The position numbers and the translations under genes are program-made. Below the pieces are notes generated by a model. That model saw nothing but the letters and a program-made list of their open reading frames with translations. It did no database searches and had not been told where the DNA came from. 64,000 nt of DNA. Origin: Bacteroidota bacterium. GTDB taxonomy: Bacteria; Bacteroidota; Bacteroidia; Palsa-965. The stretch spans positions 62,001 to 126,000 of the forward strand of contig VBWE01000003.1 of NCBI GenBank assembly GCA_006218065.1, given 5' to 3'. Shown piece by piece: positions 16,210 to 25,784 of the stretch (position 1 is its first letter; the number at the start of each line of letters is the position of its first letter).

Positions 16210-16695
16210 ATGAAAAACTTACTGATCCAGTACACGCAGTATAACCTTTGGGCGAACAGCAAACTGGCGGAGCTTCTGATGACGCTCGATCCCGCGCTGT
16301 ATGACCGTGAGCTGAAAAGCAGTTTTCCGTCTATCCGCAAAACCGTGAACCATATCTGGGGTGCGGAATTTATCTGGCTCGAGCGGCTGAAAGGAAATTC
16401 ACCCACGGAATTCCCGGGCAAAAATGTGTCGCCGGATATGCCGGTGAATACTTTCCTGGAAGCGTCGAAAGCCTTCAGCCGGTTCACGGAAGAGCAGGCC
16501 GAACTATTTTTTACCGCCGAAACGGTTTACAAAAACCTGAAAGGCGATACGTTCAAAAACGTGAACAGCGGGATTGTCATGCACTGCATGAACCACAGCA
16601 CTTTTCACCGCGGGCAATTAGTTACCATGCTGCGTGAATCGGGCGTGGAGCGGGGAATTCCTTCCACGGACCTGATCGCGTACTTAAGAATCTGA
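16210..16695 (+). CDS. DinB family protein
   Basis: A 161-residue protein of the DinB/YfiT-like four-helix-bundle metalloenzyme superfamily. The three metal-binding histidines are probably those in TVNHIWG (first helix pair) and in NHSTFHRGQ (HxxxH, third helix). Members act as thiol transferases or have unknown roles. The ATG at 16210 gives MKNLLIQYTQYNLWANSKL, the typical family start. It is preceded by a hairpin element and ends just before an rRNA-like family E repeat. Confidence 0.88.
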   Translation: MKNLLIQYTQYNLWANSKLAELLMTLDPALYDRELKSSFPSIRKTVNHIWGAEFIWLERLKGNSPTEFPGKNVSPDMPVNTFLEASKAFSRFTEEQAELFFTAETVYKNLKGDTFKNVNSGIVMHCMNHSTFHRGQLVTMLRESGVERGIPSTDLIAYLRI

Positions 16696-16716
16696 TTGAA
16701 TAAAGGGTGCAGCGGT

Positions 16717-16760
16717 CGAATGTTTTTCTCCGTGCGCTCTGCGTCCTCTGTGGTTAAAAA
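16717..16760. repeat. Family E repeat (TTTTTCTCCGTGCGCTCTGCG..GTGGTTAAA)
   Basis: Reverse complement of the TTAACCGCAGAG..GCGGAGAAAAA word seen at 61512-61541 and related to the copies at 51652-51861. It lies between the convergent dinB-like and PhoX-like genes. Confidence 0.65.
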
Positions 16761-16768
16761 AGGAGTAA

Positions 16769-18970
16769 TTACTTCCGGATCACCAGCCTGTTGATATATG
16801 TTGCCCCTGCCGATTCCGCTTTCAGCAGGTACATCCCGTTTTCAAATCCCCCGAAGTCGAGCGTAGCGGGAAAAACAAGATTCTCTTTTTCGAAAAGTAT
16901 TCTTCCCGACAAATCGTAAAGCGCCAGCCTATCGGCTTTCGCGAGCCCGGTTTCAATATGGAAATAACCGTCGCCCGGGTTCGGTGAAACACGAAGCATA
17001 TTTTCAGCCCGGTATTCCTCCAGTCCCGAAATCACGATCAGCGTATCTTCCGACATCGGCGAAGCGCAATTAAAAATCGTTTGCTGCACACTGTAAAAAC
17101 CGGATTGCGTTACCGTGTATTGTTGCGCCGTTGCCCCGCCGATCGCCAGGTTGTTTCGGAACCACTGGTTGCCCGAAGATGCGCTGGATGTCAGCGTAAA
17201 ATTGCTGACCGTGATCACCGGCTGCGCCGGGAGCGGGTTTACGCCGATGATCACCGGTGTGCGCACGCTGCTGTCGCCCGAAACGACGGCTTCTACAAAA
17301 TACACGGTCGAACTGGACAGCGCCGGTGTGGTGTACATATTTCCCGTGAAGAACGGTGTGCCGCCTGACGGAGAAGTGTACCAGTTGTAGGATGTTCCGT
17401 TCGTTTGCCAGAACGTGCTTCCGCCGCTGGCAGCCAGTGTTACACTGTCGCCTGCGCAGATGGTGGATGAAGGAACCGAAGGCGCTTTGGCTTTGATGCG
17501 CGGTACACCTGTGAGTGTAACCGTCATCGCACCGTCGTTTACAAACGGCGCCAGTGTTCCTCCGTCGCGGTTGTAAAACAGCGGACTGAACCAGGTTTTC
17601 ACCATGATGTTCAGCATAAATGTATTCTGTATGCCGGTCACCTCGCTCAGGTCAGTCATCGCGCCGTATTCCCAGGAACCCTGCGCGCTCTGGATGTACA
17701 TACTGGCGGATGAATTGGTATTGTAAATCATGCTGTCGGGCGTATGGCGGTGATGATCCAGCATGACGATCGTTTTCGCATTTCCCGTTTCGATGTCGTA
17801 CTGATGAATACAGGCGTCGTGGAGGTAAGGCGCGGCCTGCGGCGTCCAGAAACCGCCGGGATCTTCCTGCACGTACACATAATCTTCCGTTGCGCATACG
17901 TTATCCGGGTTGTACAGGTAACGCCCGGGATTTACGGGGTTCTTCTGATCACCGTCGAGTACGCAGGTCAGTTTTCCATGCAGCGGGTTCAGCGAATCGA
18001 GTTGCAGGCGGTACAACCTTCCCCACAACGTACGGTTCACCGTATCGAGCAAAGAACCGCCGGTGGTGGTGAAATAAATTTCGCGGGCGGCGTGGGCGGG
18101 ACCTTTACGGTAATCGGAATCTTCGGGGCGGCCGAATTGAAAAGCTTTCAGCGTATCGGTTGCATACTGGTCGATCTGTGCGCCGGTCATGGCCATGTAG
18201 CCGGGAATTTCCACGAACTCCACGTCGGCGGGAATGCCCGGCAGTACTGATTTTTCACGCCAGTCGAGATTGGTTTGCCGAAGCACGTAGAGTTTCCCGT
18301 TCTGCAGATCGCCCACAGCGTCGGCGATGTACATGGCTACCTGCCCGCCGTGTGTGCCGCCGTCGTCATCGGTAATGATCACCACCGTTTTGTTGAACGT
18401 CGCCAGTGGAAGCGGCACGGCGTTCTCGATCCGCCAGCGCCCGAGGCCTTTGGCAAGCAGCGTGTTCGCGGAAGTAAGCGAATCGTGTACAACGGGGCTG
18501 AACAGCGGTATGGCGTGCGCGTAATTTTCCAGGTTGCTTTCCGCGCCGGTGATAAACGTGGGGCCGAAGCCGTGAATTTGCGGAACCGCCAGCGTAGCCG
18601 AACAAAGACGCCACATGCCGGCATCGGAATTTAAAAGGTATTCGCCGCTTACGGGAGTAAAACTGCTGTCGAGCGTCACGCGCGAAGCGGAAAAATTATT
18701 CTCGTGATTCACCGCCATGGTATACGTTCCGTTCGTGTTGCGCACGATTCCCGCGCCGTCGGCCGAACCTCCGAAACGATAACCCGGCGAAGCGATAAAG
18801 GTATCGGCGCTGCTGATGAGGCTGTATGCACGCAGGCCGGGAAATGCGACAGTATCAAGCAAAACGAGCGGCGGCGTAACCGAGCGATTGGTGAAAACGG
18901 CCTGTGCGGATGTTTTTCCTGTTACGAAAAACACGATGCAGGAAATAAGCAGGGCCGGGAACCTGGTCAT
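16769..18970 (-). CDS. PhoX-like beta-propeller protein with T9SS sorting domain
   Basis: A 733-residue secreted protein. After the signal peptide (ending TSAQ) the first roughly 490 residues resemble PhoX/DUF839 phosphatases: a GxxDGxG repeat start, ITDDDGGTHGGQVAMYI, LYRLQLDSLNPLHGKL and NPDNVCATEDYVYVQEDP. PhoX enzymes are calcium- and iron-dependent periplasmic phosphatases; whether all metal ligands are kept cannot be judged by eye. Then come an Ig-like segment (SSTICAGDSVTLAASGG, NWYTSPSGG) and a C-terminal type A sorting domain (SPNPGDGYFHIE..., GRILFEKE, NGMYLLKAES, NRLVIRK) for T9SS export. No operon partner. Confidence 0.82.
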   Translation of the reverse strand: MTRFPALLISCIVFFVTGKTSAQAVFTNRSVTPPLVLLDTVAFPGLRAYSLISSADTFIASPGYRFGGSADGAGIVRNTNGTYTMAVNHENNFSASRVTLDSSFTPVSGEYLLNSDAGMWRLCSATLAVPQIHGFGPTFITGAESNLENYAHAIPLFSPVVHDSLTSANTLLAKGLGRWRIENAVPLPLATFNKTVVIITDDDGGTHGGQVAMYIADAVGDLQNGKLYVLRQTNLDWREKSVLPGIPADVEFVEIPGYMAMTGAQIDQYATDTLKAFQFGRPEDSDYRKGPAHAAREIYFTTTGGSLLDTVNRTLWGRLYRLQLDSLNPLHGKLTCVLDGDQKNPVNPGRYLYNPDNVCATEDYVYVQEDPGGFWTPQAAPYLHDACIHQYDIETGNAKTIVMLDHHRHTPDSMIYNTNSSASMYIQSAQGSWEYGAMTDLSEVTGIQNTFMLNIMVKTWFSPLFYNRDGGTLAPFVNDGAMTVTLTGVPRIKAKAPSVPSSTICAGDSVTLAASGGSTFWQTNGTSYNWYTSPSGGTPFFTGNMYTTPALSSSTVYFVEAVVSGDSSVRTPVIIGVNPLPAQPVITVSNFTLTSSASSGNQWFRNNLAIGGATAQQYTVTQSGFYSVQQTIFNCASPMSEDTLIVISGLEEYRAENMLRVSPNPGDGYFHIETGLAKADRLALYDLSGRILFEKENLVFPATLDFGGFENGMYLLKAESAGATYINRLVIRK

Positions 18971-19037
18971 AGAGGAGGACTGTGGATTGTAAAGTTAATG
19001 TAAAGAGGGGGAATAGGAATGTCGTTTTGAGAAGAGA

Positions 19038-20195
19038 TTACAATTCCTTCTTCTCTTTCCCCGTCCTTTTTACAATCTCCTCCTGCAGCCAGTTCTCCAC
19101 CTGTAAACGCTCGGTGCAATTGAGCTGCGTGAGTCGCAGGCGAAGCTCGTTCATCGACGTGCCGAATAATTTGCCGAGATCGTTGAAGCCGATATCGCCG
19201 TTGGCGAGTTTGCTGTGCATTTCCGCTTCTTCTTTGCGCAGGATATAGATGTCCGATTCGAAAGCGCGTTCCATAAAGTGATACACGATGCGTTCGATTT
19301 CCGGCAGGGCATAGGAAACAGTTTTTTTTACTTCGCCGCTTTTCGTTTCTTCAAAATACTCGAGCGTGCTGCTGTCGATGCGGATGCCGTAGCTGCGGAA
19401 AGCATCTTTCAGCAGTTTGTACCCGTTGAAGCTGATCACGAGCAGGAAAATGAAGCTCATAAAACCGAGTACGATTTTGAAGAACGTATCATCGGGAATC
19501 ACATTCCAGAAAAAGAAAAACACGCCGCCGATCATGCACACAACAGGAATAAAAAGCAGGAAGCCGCCCAGCGTTGGATTTTTCCAGCGCAGTGAACTGA
19601 GGCCGGCAAGATTGTCGGCGGTGATTTTGCTGCTGAGCCCGGTTTTGCCAGCGGGAACAGGCGTTGCATCCAGGCGCACGATTTGTTTCAGGTGTTCCAG
19701 CATTTGAATCGCCTGTGTTTCATTTCCCGTTTCATGAAGATCCCAGATACCGCCGTCTTTTTTCAGGAAATGCACGAAATAACGGTAGTAAGGCCTCGAA
19801 GTGCTGGTACTGCCGTTCCGGCTTTCTTTTTTGATGCGGATATCGAACCGTGCGATCTCGTTATATGGGATAAACGCTTCCTGGTTTCCCGCTTTATCCT
19901 GCACGATCCTGGTACGCCCTTTTTCATTATCAAAAATGATCTCGTACGGATCGAAACGTTTGCGCAGTCGGGGAACAATCCAGCCCAGGCAAAGCAGCAC
20001 AGCAGCCACGGCCGCAAATACGATGAAAAAAGGACGGGCAACAGGTACATCACCTTTGTAAAACAGCACCCCGCAGATGCCGGCGCCGAGAAAAATGAGT
20101 GCGAGTATGGTAAACGCTACCGCGAAGCGGTTGTAAAATTTGTTCTGGCGGAAAACAATGCATGAAGAGGATTCCTCGTGGAGGTTGTAGGGCAT
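19038..20195 (-). CDS. Membrane protein of unknown function
   Basis: A 385-residue protein with two pairs of transmembrane helices: about 29-48 with 55-74 (FAVAFTILALIFLGAGICGV, FFIVFAAVAAVLLCLG) and about 205-255. The segment after the first pair looks like a soluble PH-like beta domain (YEIIFDNEKGRTRIVQDKAGNQEAFIPYNEIARFDI). The C-terminal 100 residues are charged and end in KRTGKEKKEL. The ATG at 20195 gives MPYNLHEESSSC; the earlier start at 20234 falls in repeat-like DNA. Family not recognised. Confidence 0.7.
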   Translation of the reverse strand: MPYNLHEESSSCIVFRQNKFYNRFAVAFTILALIFLGAGICGVLFYKGDVPVARPFFIVFAAVAAVLLCLGWIVPRLRKRFDPYEIIFDNEKGRTRIVQDKAGNQEAFIPYNEIARFDIRIKKESRNGSTSTSRPYYRYFVHFLKKDGGIWDLHETGNETQAIQMLEHLKQIVRLDATPVPAGKTGLSSKITADNLAGLSSLRWKNPTLGGFLLFIPVVCMIGGVFFFFWNVIPDDTFFKIVLGFMSFIFLLVISFNGYKLLKDAFRSYGIRIDSSTLEYFEETKSGEVKKTVSYALPEIERIVYHFMERAFESDIYILRKEEAEMHSKLANGDIGFNDLGKLFGTSMNELRLRLTQLNCTERLQVENWLQEEIVKRTGKEKKEL

Positions 20196-20216
20196 GTGTA
20201 AAGGTCGGGCAAAAAA

Positions 20217-20400
20217 TGAAAAGACAAAAAGCAAAGGGCAAAAGCAAAAAGTGGTTTAGCAAGTATGGGTAACGAAATCTCTTGTACCGTAGTCTCTGCT
20301 AGTCGACGACTAAGTCGTCGACTAGCGAAGTCTTGTTTACGTGATCTTATTAATATATGTCTTTGGTCTTTTACATTTGCCCTTTGCTTTTTGTAAAAGG
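20217..20400. repeat. Compound hairpin, family C, with 14-bp palindrome
   Basis: The A-rich arm AAAAAGCAAAGGGCAAAAGC (from about 20226) faces TTTGCCCTTTGCTTTTTG (about 20380-20397). Between them is a perfect palindrome, 20298-20311 against 20313-20326 (GCTAGTCGACGACT, one central base). The element lies between two minus-strand genes and ends 5 nt from the glycosyltransferase stop. Confidence 0.78.
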
Positions 20401-20404
20401 CAGC

Positions 20405-21277
20405 TCAGATCAAAACATAATTCTTGTATTCCCCGATCCGCCAGCCGGTCAGCTTTTCAATCTTCATGCTCAGCCGCGATTTTAAGGAAAGCTTTTTCTG
20501 TGTGGGATCGAATGAAAATTCCCAGTTCACGCGGCGGATGCGTTCTTCCATTACCTGCGGATGTTTCCCGGAAAATTTCGCCAGGGAATCCACCTGCGAA
20601 TAATCGAACGCGTCGGTTTGCGTCACGTTTTTTTTCATCCACTCATCGTTGTGCCACATTTTATGGAACGATTGCTGTTTGGCCTGCTGTTTTTCGGGCG
20701 GTTTCACCCAGCCGTAGTGGTACACTTCGGCGTCAACGGCTTTTACGCGGAGTTTGGAATCGTCGTTTTTGCGGAAACCCTGCGCATCGCGGTACGAACG
20801 GATATTTTTATCGTTGCGGATCACGCGGATCTCGTTCCGGTACCAGCGGCGCGAATCGCCCACGTAATCATACGAGCCGTAAAAATGCAGGTAGCGGAAC
20901 AAAAGTCCGTCCACGTTTTTATCGTCCTTCCATTTTTCCATCGCTGCGCGGATGGCCGGGTGATATTTTTCGTGGATCACTTCGTCGGCCTGGATATAAA
21001 AGCACCAGTCGGCTTTTTCCGAAACGGCCGCGAGCGCTTTATCCGTTTCCAGCGCCAGCGCGCGACCGCCCTCGCGCAGCGTATCGTCCCAAACAGTATC
21101 GATGATGCGGATTTTTTCCGAACCGATGGATTCCACCAGCTCGCGCGTTCCGTCGTCGCATTTCCCCACGGCGATCACTACTTCATCGCAAAGCGGCAGT
21201 ATGGATTTCACCGCCTCGACAATCGGGTAGTCGAATTTAACTGCATTGCGGATGATGGTGAAACCGGAGATGTACAT
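20405..21277 (-). CDS. Family 2-like glycosyltransferase
   Basis: A 290-residue cytosolic glycosyltransferase-A protein. It begins MYISGFTIIRNAVKFDYPI, then LCDEVVIAVGKCDDGTRE, a nucleotide-sugar region, and WCFYIQADEVIHE, where QADE stands in for the DxD metal site. No transmembrane segment is seen. Proteins of this type transfer sugars to cell-surface polysaccharides or proteins; acceptor unknown. It starts 9 nt after purB on the same strand, so it is probably co-transcribed with a housekeeping gene rather than with a glycan cluster. Confidence 0.85.
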   Translation of the reverse strand: MYISGFTIIRNAVKFDYPIVEAVKSILPLCDEVVIAVGKCDDGTRELVESIGSEKIRIIDTVWDDTLREGGRALALETDKALAAVSEKADWCFYIQADEVIHEKYHPAIRAAMEKWKDDKNVDGLLFRYLHFYGSYDYVGDSRRWYRNEIRVIRNDKNIRSYRDAQGFRKNDDSKLRVKAVDAEVYHYGWVKPPEKQQAKQQSFHKMWHNDEWMKKNVTQTDAFDYSQVDSLAKFSGKHPQVMEERIRRVNWEFSFDPTQKKLSLKSRLSMKIEKLTGWRIGEYKNYVLI

Positions 21278-21286
21278 TTCTGTTGA

Positions 21287-22630
21287 TCAAATCCCCGTAT
21301 AATTCTGCGGCGTAATTGCACGCAATTCTTTTTTCACGTCTTCGGAAACGGAAAGCGTTTCGATAAAATCCGCAATCGTTTTGCCGGTCACTTTTTCGTT
21401 CGTGCGTGTAAGCGCTTTCAGCGCTTCGTACGGATTCGGATAATTTTCGCGGCGCAGGATGGTCTGGATCGCTTCGGCCACCACGGCCCAGTTGTCCTCC
21501 AGGTCGCGGCTGATCGCTTCTTCGTTCAGCAAAAGTTTGCCTAAACCTTTGTGCAGCGACTTCAGCGCGATGAGCGAATGCGCGATCGGTACGCCGATGG
21601 TGCGCAGTACGGTGGAATCCGTCAGGTCGCGCTGCAGGCGTGAAACCGGGAGCTTCGCCGAAAGGTGCTCGAACATGGCGTTCGCCAGTCCGAAATTACC
21701 TTCGGAGTTTTCGAAATCGATCGGGTTTACTTTGTGCGGCATCGCAGAAGAACCTACTTCGCCTTCCTTGATTTTCTGGCGGAAATAGTTTACCGAAATG
21801 TACGACCACATGTCGCGGTCGAGATCGATCAGGATCGTGTTCAGTCTTTTCAGCCCGTCGAAAAAAGCCGCCATGTTATCGTAATGTTCGATCTGCGTGG
21901 TAAACTGCGAACGCACCAGCCCGAGCCCGCTCACAAAATCATTTCCGAATTTCCGCCAGTCGGTACCCGGGAAAGTTACTTTGTGCGCATTGAAATTCCC
22001 GGTAGCTCCGCCGAACTTGGCGGAAAAAGGAACCTGCGTAACCTGTTTGAGCTGGACGAGCAAACGCTCTACGAATACGCGGATCTCTTTCCCGAGGCGC
22101 GTGGGTGAAGCGGGCTGGCCGTGCGTGCGTGCAAGCATGGGAATATTATCCCATTCGGTAGCCAGCGCGTCCAGTTTCTGCACCGTGTCAACGTAAAGCG
22201 GGAGCAGCACTTTTTCCCAGGCTTCTTTCAGAAGCAAAGGCGTGGCGGTATTGTTGATGTCCTGCGATGTGAGGCCGAAATGCACAAACTCGCGCCATTG
22301 ACCGAGCCCCATTTCATCAAGCCGCTCTTTCATGAAATATTCCACGGCTTTTACGTCGTGGTTCGTGGTCTTCTCGATGTTTTTCACGGCTTCCGCATCG
22401 TCGAGTGTAAATTTCCGGAGCAATCTTTCGCGCAGCGTATCGTAAGCGCTGTGCGGAAAATCGGCCAGCGGCGAAAGCGGAATTTTGCAGAGTGCGATAA
22501 AATATTCCGTTTCCACCAGCAGGCGGTAGCGGATCAGTGCGGCTTCGGAAAAAAAGTTTTCGAGATCCTGCGTCTGGGCGCGGTAACGTCCGTCAACGGG
22601 AGAAATGGCCGTAAGGCTGTTCAGGCTCAT
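21287..22630 (-). CDS. purB: Adenylosuccinate lyase
   Basis: A 447-residue fumarase/aspartase-superfamily enzyme that cleaves SAICAR and adenylosuccinate in purine synthesis. The superfamily signature GSSAMPHKVNPIDFENSEG is present with the catalytic serine loop, and the N-terminal LTAISPVDGRYRAQ is characteristic of the long E. coli-like PurB type. The catalytic His lies in LARTHGQPASPTRLGKE. Length is normal. It heads a two-gene unit with the glycosyltransferase. Confidence 0.95.
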   Translation of the reverse strand: MSLNSLTAISPVDGRYRAQTQDLENFFSEAALIRYRLLVETEYFIALCKIPLSPLADFPHSAYDTLRERLLRKFTLDDAEAVKNIEKTTNHDVKAVEYFMKERLDEMGLGQWREFVHFGLTSQDINNTATPLLLKEAWEKVLLPLYVDTVQKLDALATEWDNIPMLARTHGQPASPTRLGKEIRVFVERLLVQLKQVTQVPFSAKFGGATGNFNAHKVTFPGTDWRKFGNDFVSGLGLVRSQFTTQIEHYDNMAAFFDGLKRLNTILIDLDRDMWSYISVNYFRQKIKEGEVGSSAMPHKVNPIDFENSEGNFGLANAMFEHLSAKLPVSRLQRDLTDSTVLRTIGVPIAHSLIALKSLHKGLGKLLLNEEAISRDLEDNWAVVAEAIQTILRRENYPNPYEALKALTRTNEKVTGKTIADFIETLSVSEDVKKELRAITPQNYTGI

Positions 22631-22735
22631 GTGCGTTTGAAAAAATGAGTGGCTAAGGTAAAGAAAATCGAGGGGTGCGCCATAAATCCTCCGCGTTCAG
22701 GGAAAGGAAGAGTAAATTTACTGTCGGAAAGCTTG

Positions 22736-22882
22736 TTTTCCAGTTTGCAGTTTACCGTTTACCGTTTTGGTATTACAGGGATGTCGTCAAAATCCATGTG
22801 CTCCATATTTAGACAAGTCAAAACTGCAAACGGTAAACTGGAAAACGGAAAACGGCAAACTGGAAAACGGTAAACTGGAACA
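22736..22882. repeat. Hairpin of family A with conserved core
   Basis: Arms of CAGTTTGCAGTTTACCG words (22743-22765) and GCAAACGGTAAACTGG words (22827-22880). The core, about 22766-22826, aligns with the reverse complement of the cores at 1234-1284 and roughly 35095-35155 (shared words TCAAAATC, CTCC, GTCAAAACTG). It fills most of the divergent spacer between purB and crtI, so it is not only a 3'-end feature. Confidence 0.72.
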
Positions 22883-22906
22883 AGTAAAACGAACTAATTT
22901 TAGCAT

Positions 22907-24406
22907 ATGAACAGTTCTCCCGAAGCGGTCGTTATCGGCTCCGGTTTTTCCGGGCTGGCTTCGGCATGCACGCTGGCGGCGAAAGGTTTCGCGGTGACGA
23001 TACTCGAGAAAAACAGTTCGGGGGGCGGACGTGCGCGCAAGTTTGAGCAGGACGGTTTTGTTTTCGACATGGGCCCGAGCTGGTACTGGATGCCCGACGT
23101 ATTCGAATCGTTTTTCAACCGCTTCGGGAAATCGGTGCGCGATTATTACGAACTGGTGCGGCTCGATCCTTCGTACCGTATTTTTTTCGCTGAAAATAAA
23201 CGTTTCGATGTTCCCGCATCGGTGCAGCAACTGGGCGAAGCATTTGAAGCGATGGAAACGGGGAGCGCGAAAAAACTGCGGCTCTTTCTGGAAGAAGCGC
23301 GTTACAAATACGAGATCGGGATCAACAGCCTGGTTTATAAGCCCGGGCTTTCGCTGCGCGAGTTCGCGGACCGGAAACTGATCGGCGGCATCTTCCGTCT
23401 CGATGTTTTCCGGAGCATGCATGCGCATATCCGCAGTTATTTTTCGCACCCGCAAATTGTGCAGATGCTGGAGTTCCCGGTTTTGTTTCTCGGCGAAACA
23501 CCGAAGAACACGCCCGCGCTGTACAGCCTGATGAATTACGCGGACATCGCACTCGGCACCTGGTACCCGCAGGGCGGCATGTACAAAATAGTTGACGGAA
23601 TGCGGCAGCTCGCGGAATCGCTCGGTGTGAAAATCGAATATGGCGCGCAGGTGGAAAAAATTGACGTGCAAAACGGCCGAGCAACCGGCGTACGCTGCAA
23701 CGGCGGATTCCGGGAAGCGGATATCGTGATCGGCGCGGCGGATTATCATCACGTGGAGCAAAACCTGCTCGACCCGGAATGGCGACGTTATGACGAATCG
23801 TACTGGCAGTCGCGCAGGCTGGCGCCGTCCAGTCTCATCTTCTATCTCGGCATAAACAAGCGATTGAAAAACCTGCTGCACCACAATTTGTTTTTCGATG
23901 AATCCTTCGATGCGCATGCCGCCGAAATTTACGATCGCCCCGCATGGCCCGAACGGCCTTTGTTCTACGTGTGTTGTCCTTCGGTAACCGATGCATCCGT
24001 TGCGCCAGCCGGTTGTGAAAATCTTTTCGTACTCATCCCGGTCGCCACCGGTCTTGAAGATGAAGATGCGACACGTGAAAAATATTTTGAGCTGATCATC
24101 CGCCGCCTCGAACGAATCACCGGGCAGGAAATCCGGGAACATATCGTGTACAAAAAATCGTATGCGCACCGGGATTTCATCAGCGATTATAACGCGTACA
24201 AAGGCAATGCCTACGGCCTGGCGAATACGCTGAAGCAAACGGCCATGTTCAAGCCTTCGCTGAAAAGCAAAAAAGTATCGAACCTCTACTACGCAGGCCA
24301 GCTCACGGTTCCCGGGCCGGGTGTTCCGCCTTCGATCATTTCGGGAATCGTAGCCGGCGAACTCGCCGCAAAAGAAAACCTCCAAAAATCCTCCGTCACG
24401 ACATGA
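22907..24406 (+). CDS. crtI: Phytoene desaturase
   Basis: A 499-residue FAD-dependent carotenoid desaturase that converts phytoene to neurosporene or lycopene. It has an N-terminal dinucleotide-binding AVVIGSGFSGLASA and the RARKFEQDGFVFDMGPSWY region. The C-terminal family motif YYAGQLTVPGPGVPPSIISG is followed by IVAGELA. TAATTTTA (22895-22902), a near -7 box, ends 4 nt before the ATG. It heads crtI-crtB-idi and overlaps crtB by 4 nt. No cyclase, ketolase or hydroxylase follows within the operon. Confidence 0.95.
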   Translation: MNSSPEAVVIGSGFSGLASACTLAAKGFAVTILEKNSSGGGRARKFEQDGFVFDMGPSWYWMPDVFESFFNRFGKSVRDYYELVRLDPSYRIFFAENKRFDVPASVQQLGEAFEAMETGSAKKLRLFLEEARYKYEIGINSLVYKPGLSLREFADRKLIGGIFRLDVFRSMHAHIRSYFSHPQIVQMLEFPVLFLGETPKNTPALYSLMNYADIALGTWYPQGGMYKIVDGMRQLAESLGVKIEYGAQVEKIDVQNGRATGVRCNGGFREADIVIGAADYHHVEQNLLDPEWRRYDESYWQSRRLAPSSLIFYLGINKRLKNLLHHNLFFDESFDAHAAEIYDRPAWPERPLFYVCCPSVTDASVAPAGCENLFVLIPVATGLEDEDATREKYFELIIRRLERITGQEIREHIVYKKSYAHRDFISDYNAYKGNAYGLANTLKQTAMFKPSLKSKKVSNLYYAGQLTVPGPGVPPSIISGIVAGELAAKENLQKSSVTT

Positions 24407-25239
24407 AAACAATTTTCGACCAGGTTTCTCTCCGCACCAGCAGGCAACTCACGCGCACATACAGTACGTCGTTCTCGCTCGCGATCCGTTTTCTCGACCG
24501 GAAAATCCAGGCGCCGGTTTACGCGGTTTACGGTTTTGTACGCCTCGCGGATGAAATCGTGGACAGTTTTCACGATTACGATAAAGCGGAGCTGCTGGCC
24601 GGATTCCGCCGCGATACTTTCCTGGCGCTCGACCGCGGCATCAGCGTGAACCCGGTGCTGAACAGTTTCCAGGAAGCGGCCAACCGTTACAAAATAGACC
24701 GCGAACTGATCGGCGCTTTTCTCGACAGCATGGAAATGGATTTGCACAAGCAGCGGTATTCGCAGGTGGAGTACGAAAAATATATTCTCGGCTCGGCCGA
24801 AACGGTAGGGCTGATGTGCCTGCACATTTTTACCGATGCGGATAAAGCGCTTTACGAAAACCTGAAGCCGCAGGCGATGAAACTGGGTTCCGCTTTCCAG
24901 AAAATCAATTTCCTGCGCGATCTGTGTTCCGATTACAATACGCTTGGCCGGACCTATTTCCCGGGAACCGATATCCGTACCTGGGACGAAGCGACCAAGC
25001 GCCGGGTAGAAGAAGATATCCGCGCCGATTTTTCGGCCGCCTTCGACGGTATTCTCAAACTTCCGCGCCGCTCGCGTTTCGGGGTTTACGTGGCGTACAT
25101 GTACTATTACTCGCTTTTCCGGAAAATCCGTTCCGTTCCCGCGCAGCGTGTGCTGCAGGAGCGCATCCGCATTCCGAACGGCAGGAAATATGCACTTTTC
25201 CTCGGCTCTTACCTGCGGCACAGTTTTAACTTACTTTAG
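24403..25239 (+). CDS. crtB: Phytoene synthase
   Basis: A 278-residue trans-isoprenyl diphosphate synthase-fold enzyme that joins two geranylgeranyl diphosphates to give phytoene. The two Asp-rich motifs are DEIVDS (around residue 51) and DLCSDYNTLGRTYFP (around residue 175). The TYSTSFSLAIRFL start region is typical. Length is somewhat short for the family but complete. It overlaps crtI by 4 nt and lies 5 nt before idi. Confidence 0.95.
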   Translation: MKTIFDQVSLRTSRQLTRTYSTSFSLAIRFLDRKIQAPVYAVYGFVRLADEIVDSFHDYDKAELLAGFRRDTFLALDRGISVNPVLNSFQEAANRYKIDRELIGAFLDSMEMDLHKQRYSQVEYEKYILGSAETVGLMCLHIFTDADKALYENLKPQAMKLGSAFQKINFLRDLCSDYNTLGRTYFPGTDIRTWDEATKRRVEEDIRADFSAAFDGILKLPRRSRFGVYVAYMYYYSLFRKIRSVPAQRVLQERIRIPNGRKYALFLGSYLRHSFNLL

Positions 25240-25244
25240 CGGCG

Positions 25245-25760
25245 ATGGAATACGTAATCCTCGTCGATGAAAACGACCGCGAACTGGGCACGATGGAAAA
25301 AATGCGTGCACACGAAGCGGGTTTGCTTCACCGGGCTTTTTCCGTTTTCATTTTTGATCCCGAAGGCCGTTTGCTGATTCACCGCCGGGCGGATGAAAAA
25401 TATCATTGCGGCGGATTGTGGACCAATACCTGCTGCAGTCACCCGCGGCCGGGCGAGGACGTGAAACTTGCCGCGGAGCGGCGTTTACGGGAGGAAATGG
25501 GTATAAACTGTACGCTGCAGCCCGCATTTACTTTTGTTTACAAAGCCGTGTTCGACAACGGGCTTACCGAGCACGAGTTTGATCACGTGCTGGTCGGTTT
25601 TTCCGGCGAACAGCCGAAGCCCGATCCTGCCGAAGTTTCCGCCTGGAAGTGGGTCAGTCCCGCCGAAGCCCTGTCCGAAACAGGCGCCAATCCCGCCGGG
25701 TTTACGCCCTGGTTCCGCCTGTCGCTGGCTAAAGTGCTGAATTGGACAAGTCGCCTTTAA
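25245..25760 (+). CDS. idi: Isopentenyl-diphosphate delta-isomerase, type I
   Basis: A 171-residue Nudix-fold isomerase interconverting IPP and DMAPP. The active-site cysteine is in TNTCCSHPRPGE, the metal ligands are the His in LLHRAF, HRRADEKYHCGG and the glutamates of the Nudix-like helix (ERRLREEMG), and the second acid is in YKAVFDNGLTEHEFDHV. It is placed directly after crtB (5 nt), so it likely boosts precursor supply for carotenoids. A TTG-N20-TACATTTG promoter for the next gene lies just downstream. Confidence 0.95.
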   Translation: MEYVILVDENDRELGTMEKMRAHEAGLLHRAFSVFIFDPEGRLLIHRRADEKYHCGGLWTNTCCSHPRPGEDVKLAAERRLREEMGINCTLQPAFTFVYKAVFDNGLTEHEFDHVLVGFSGEQPKPDPAEVSAWKWVSPAEALSETGANPAGFTPWFRLSLAKVLNWTSRL

Positions 25761-25784
25761 AACCCGACTTTTGGCCTTAAAAGA

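Noticed and set aside
22787-24412. 541-codon minus-strand ORF opposite crtI
   Set aside because: Shadow of crtI; no family features, and it runs over the repeat element.
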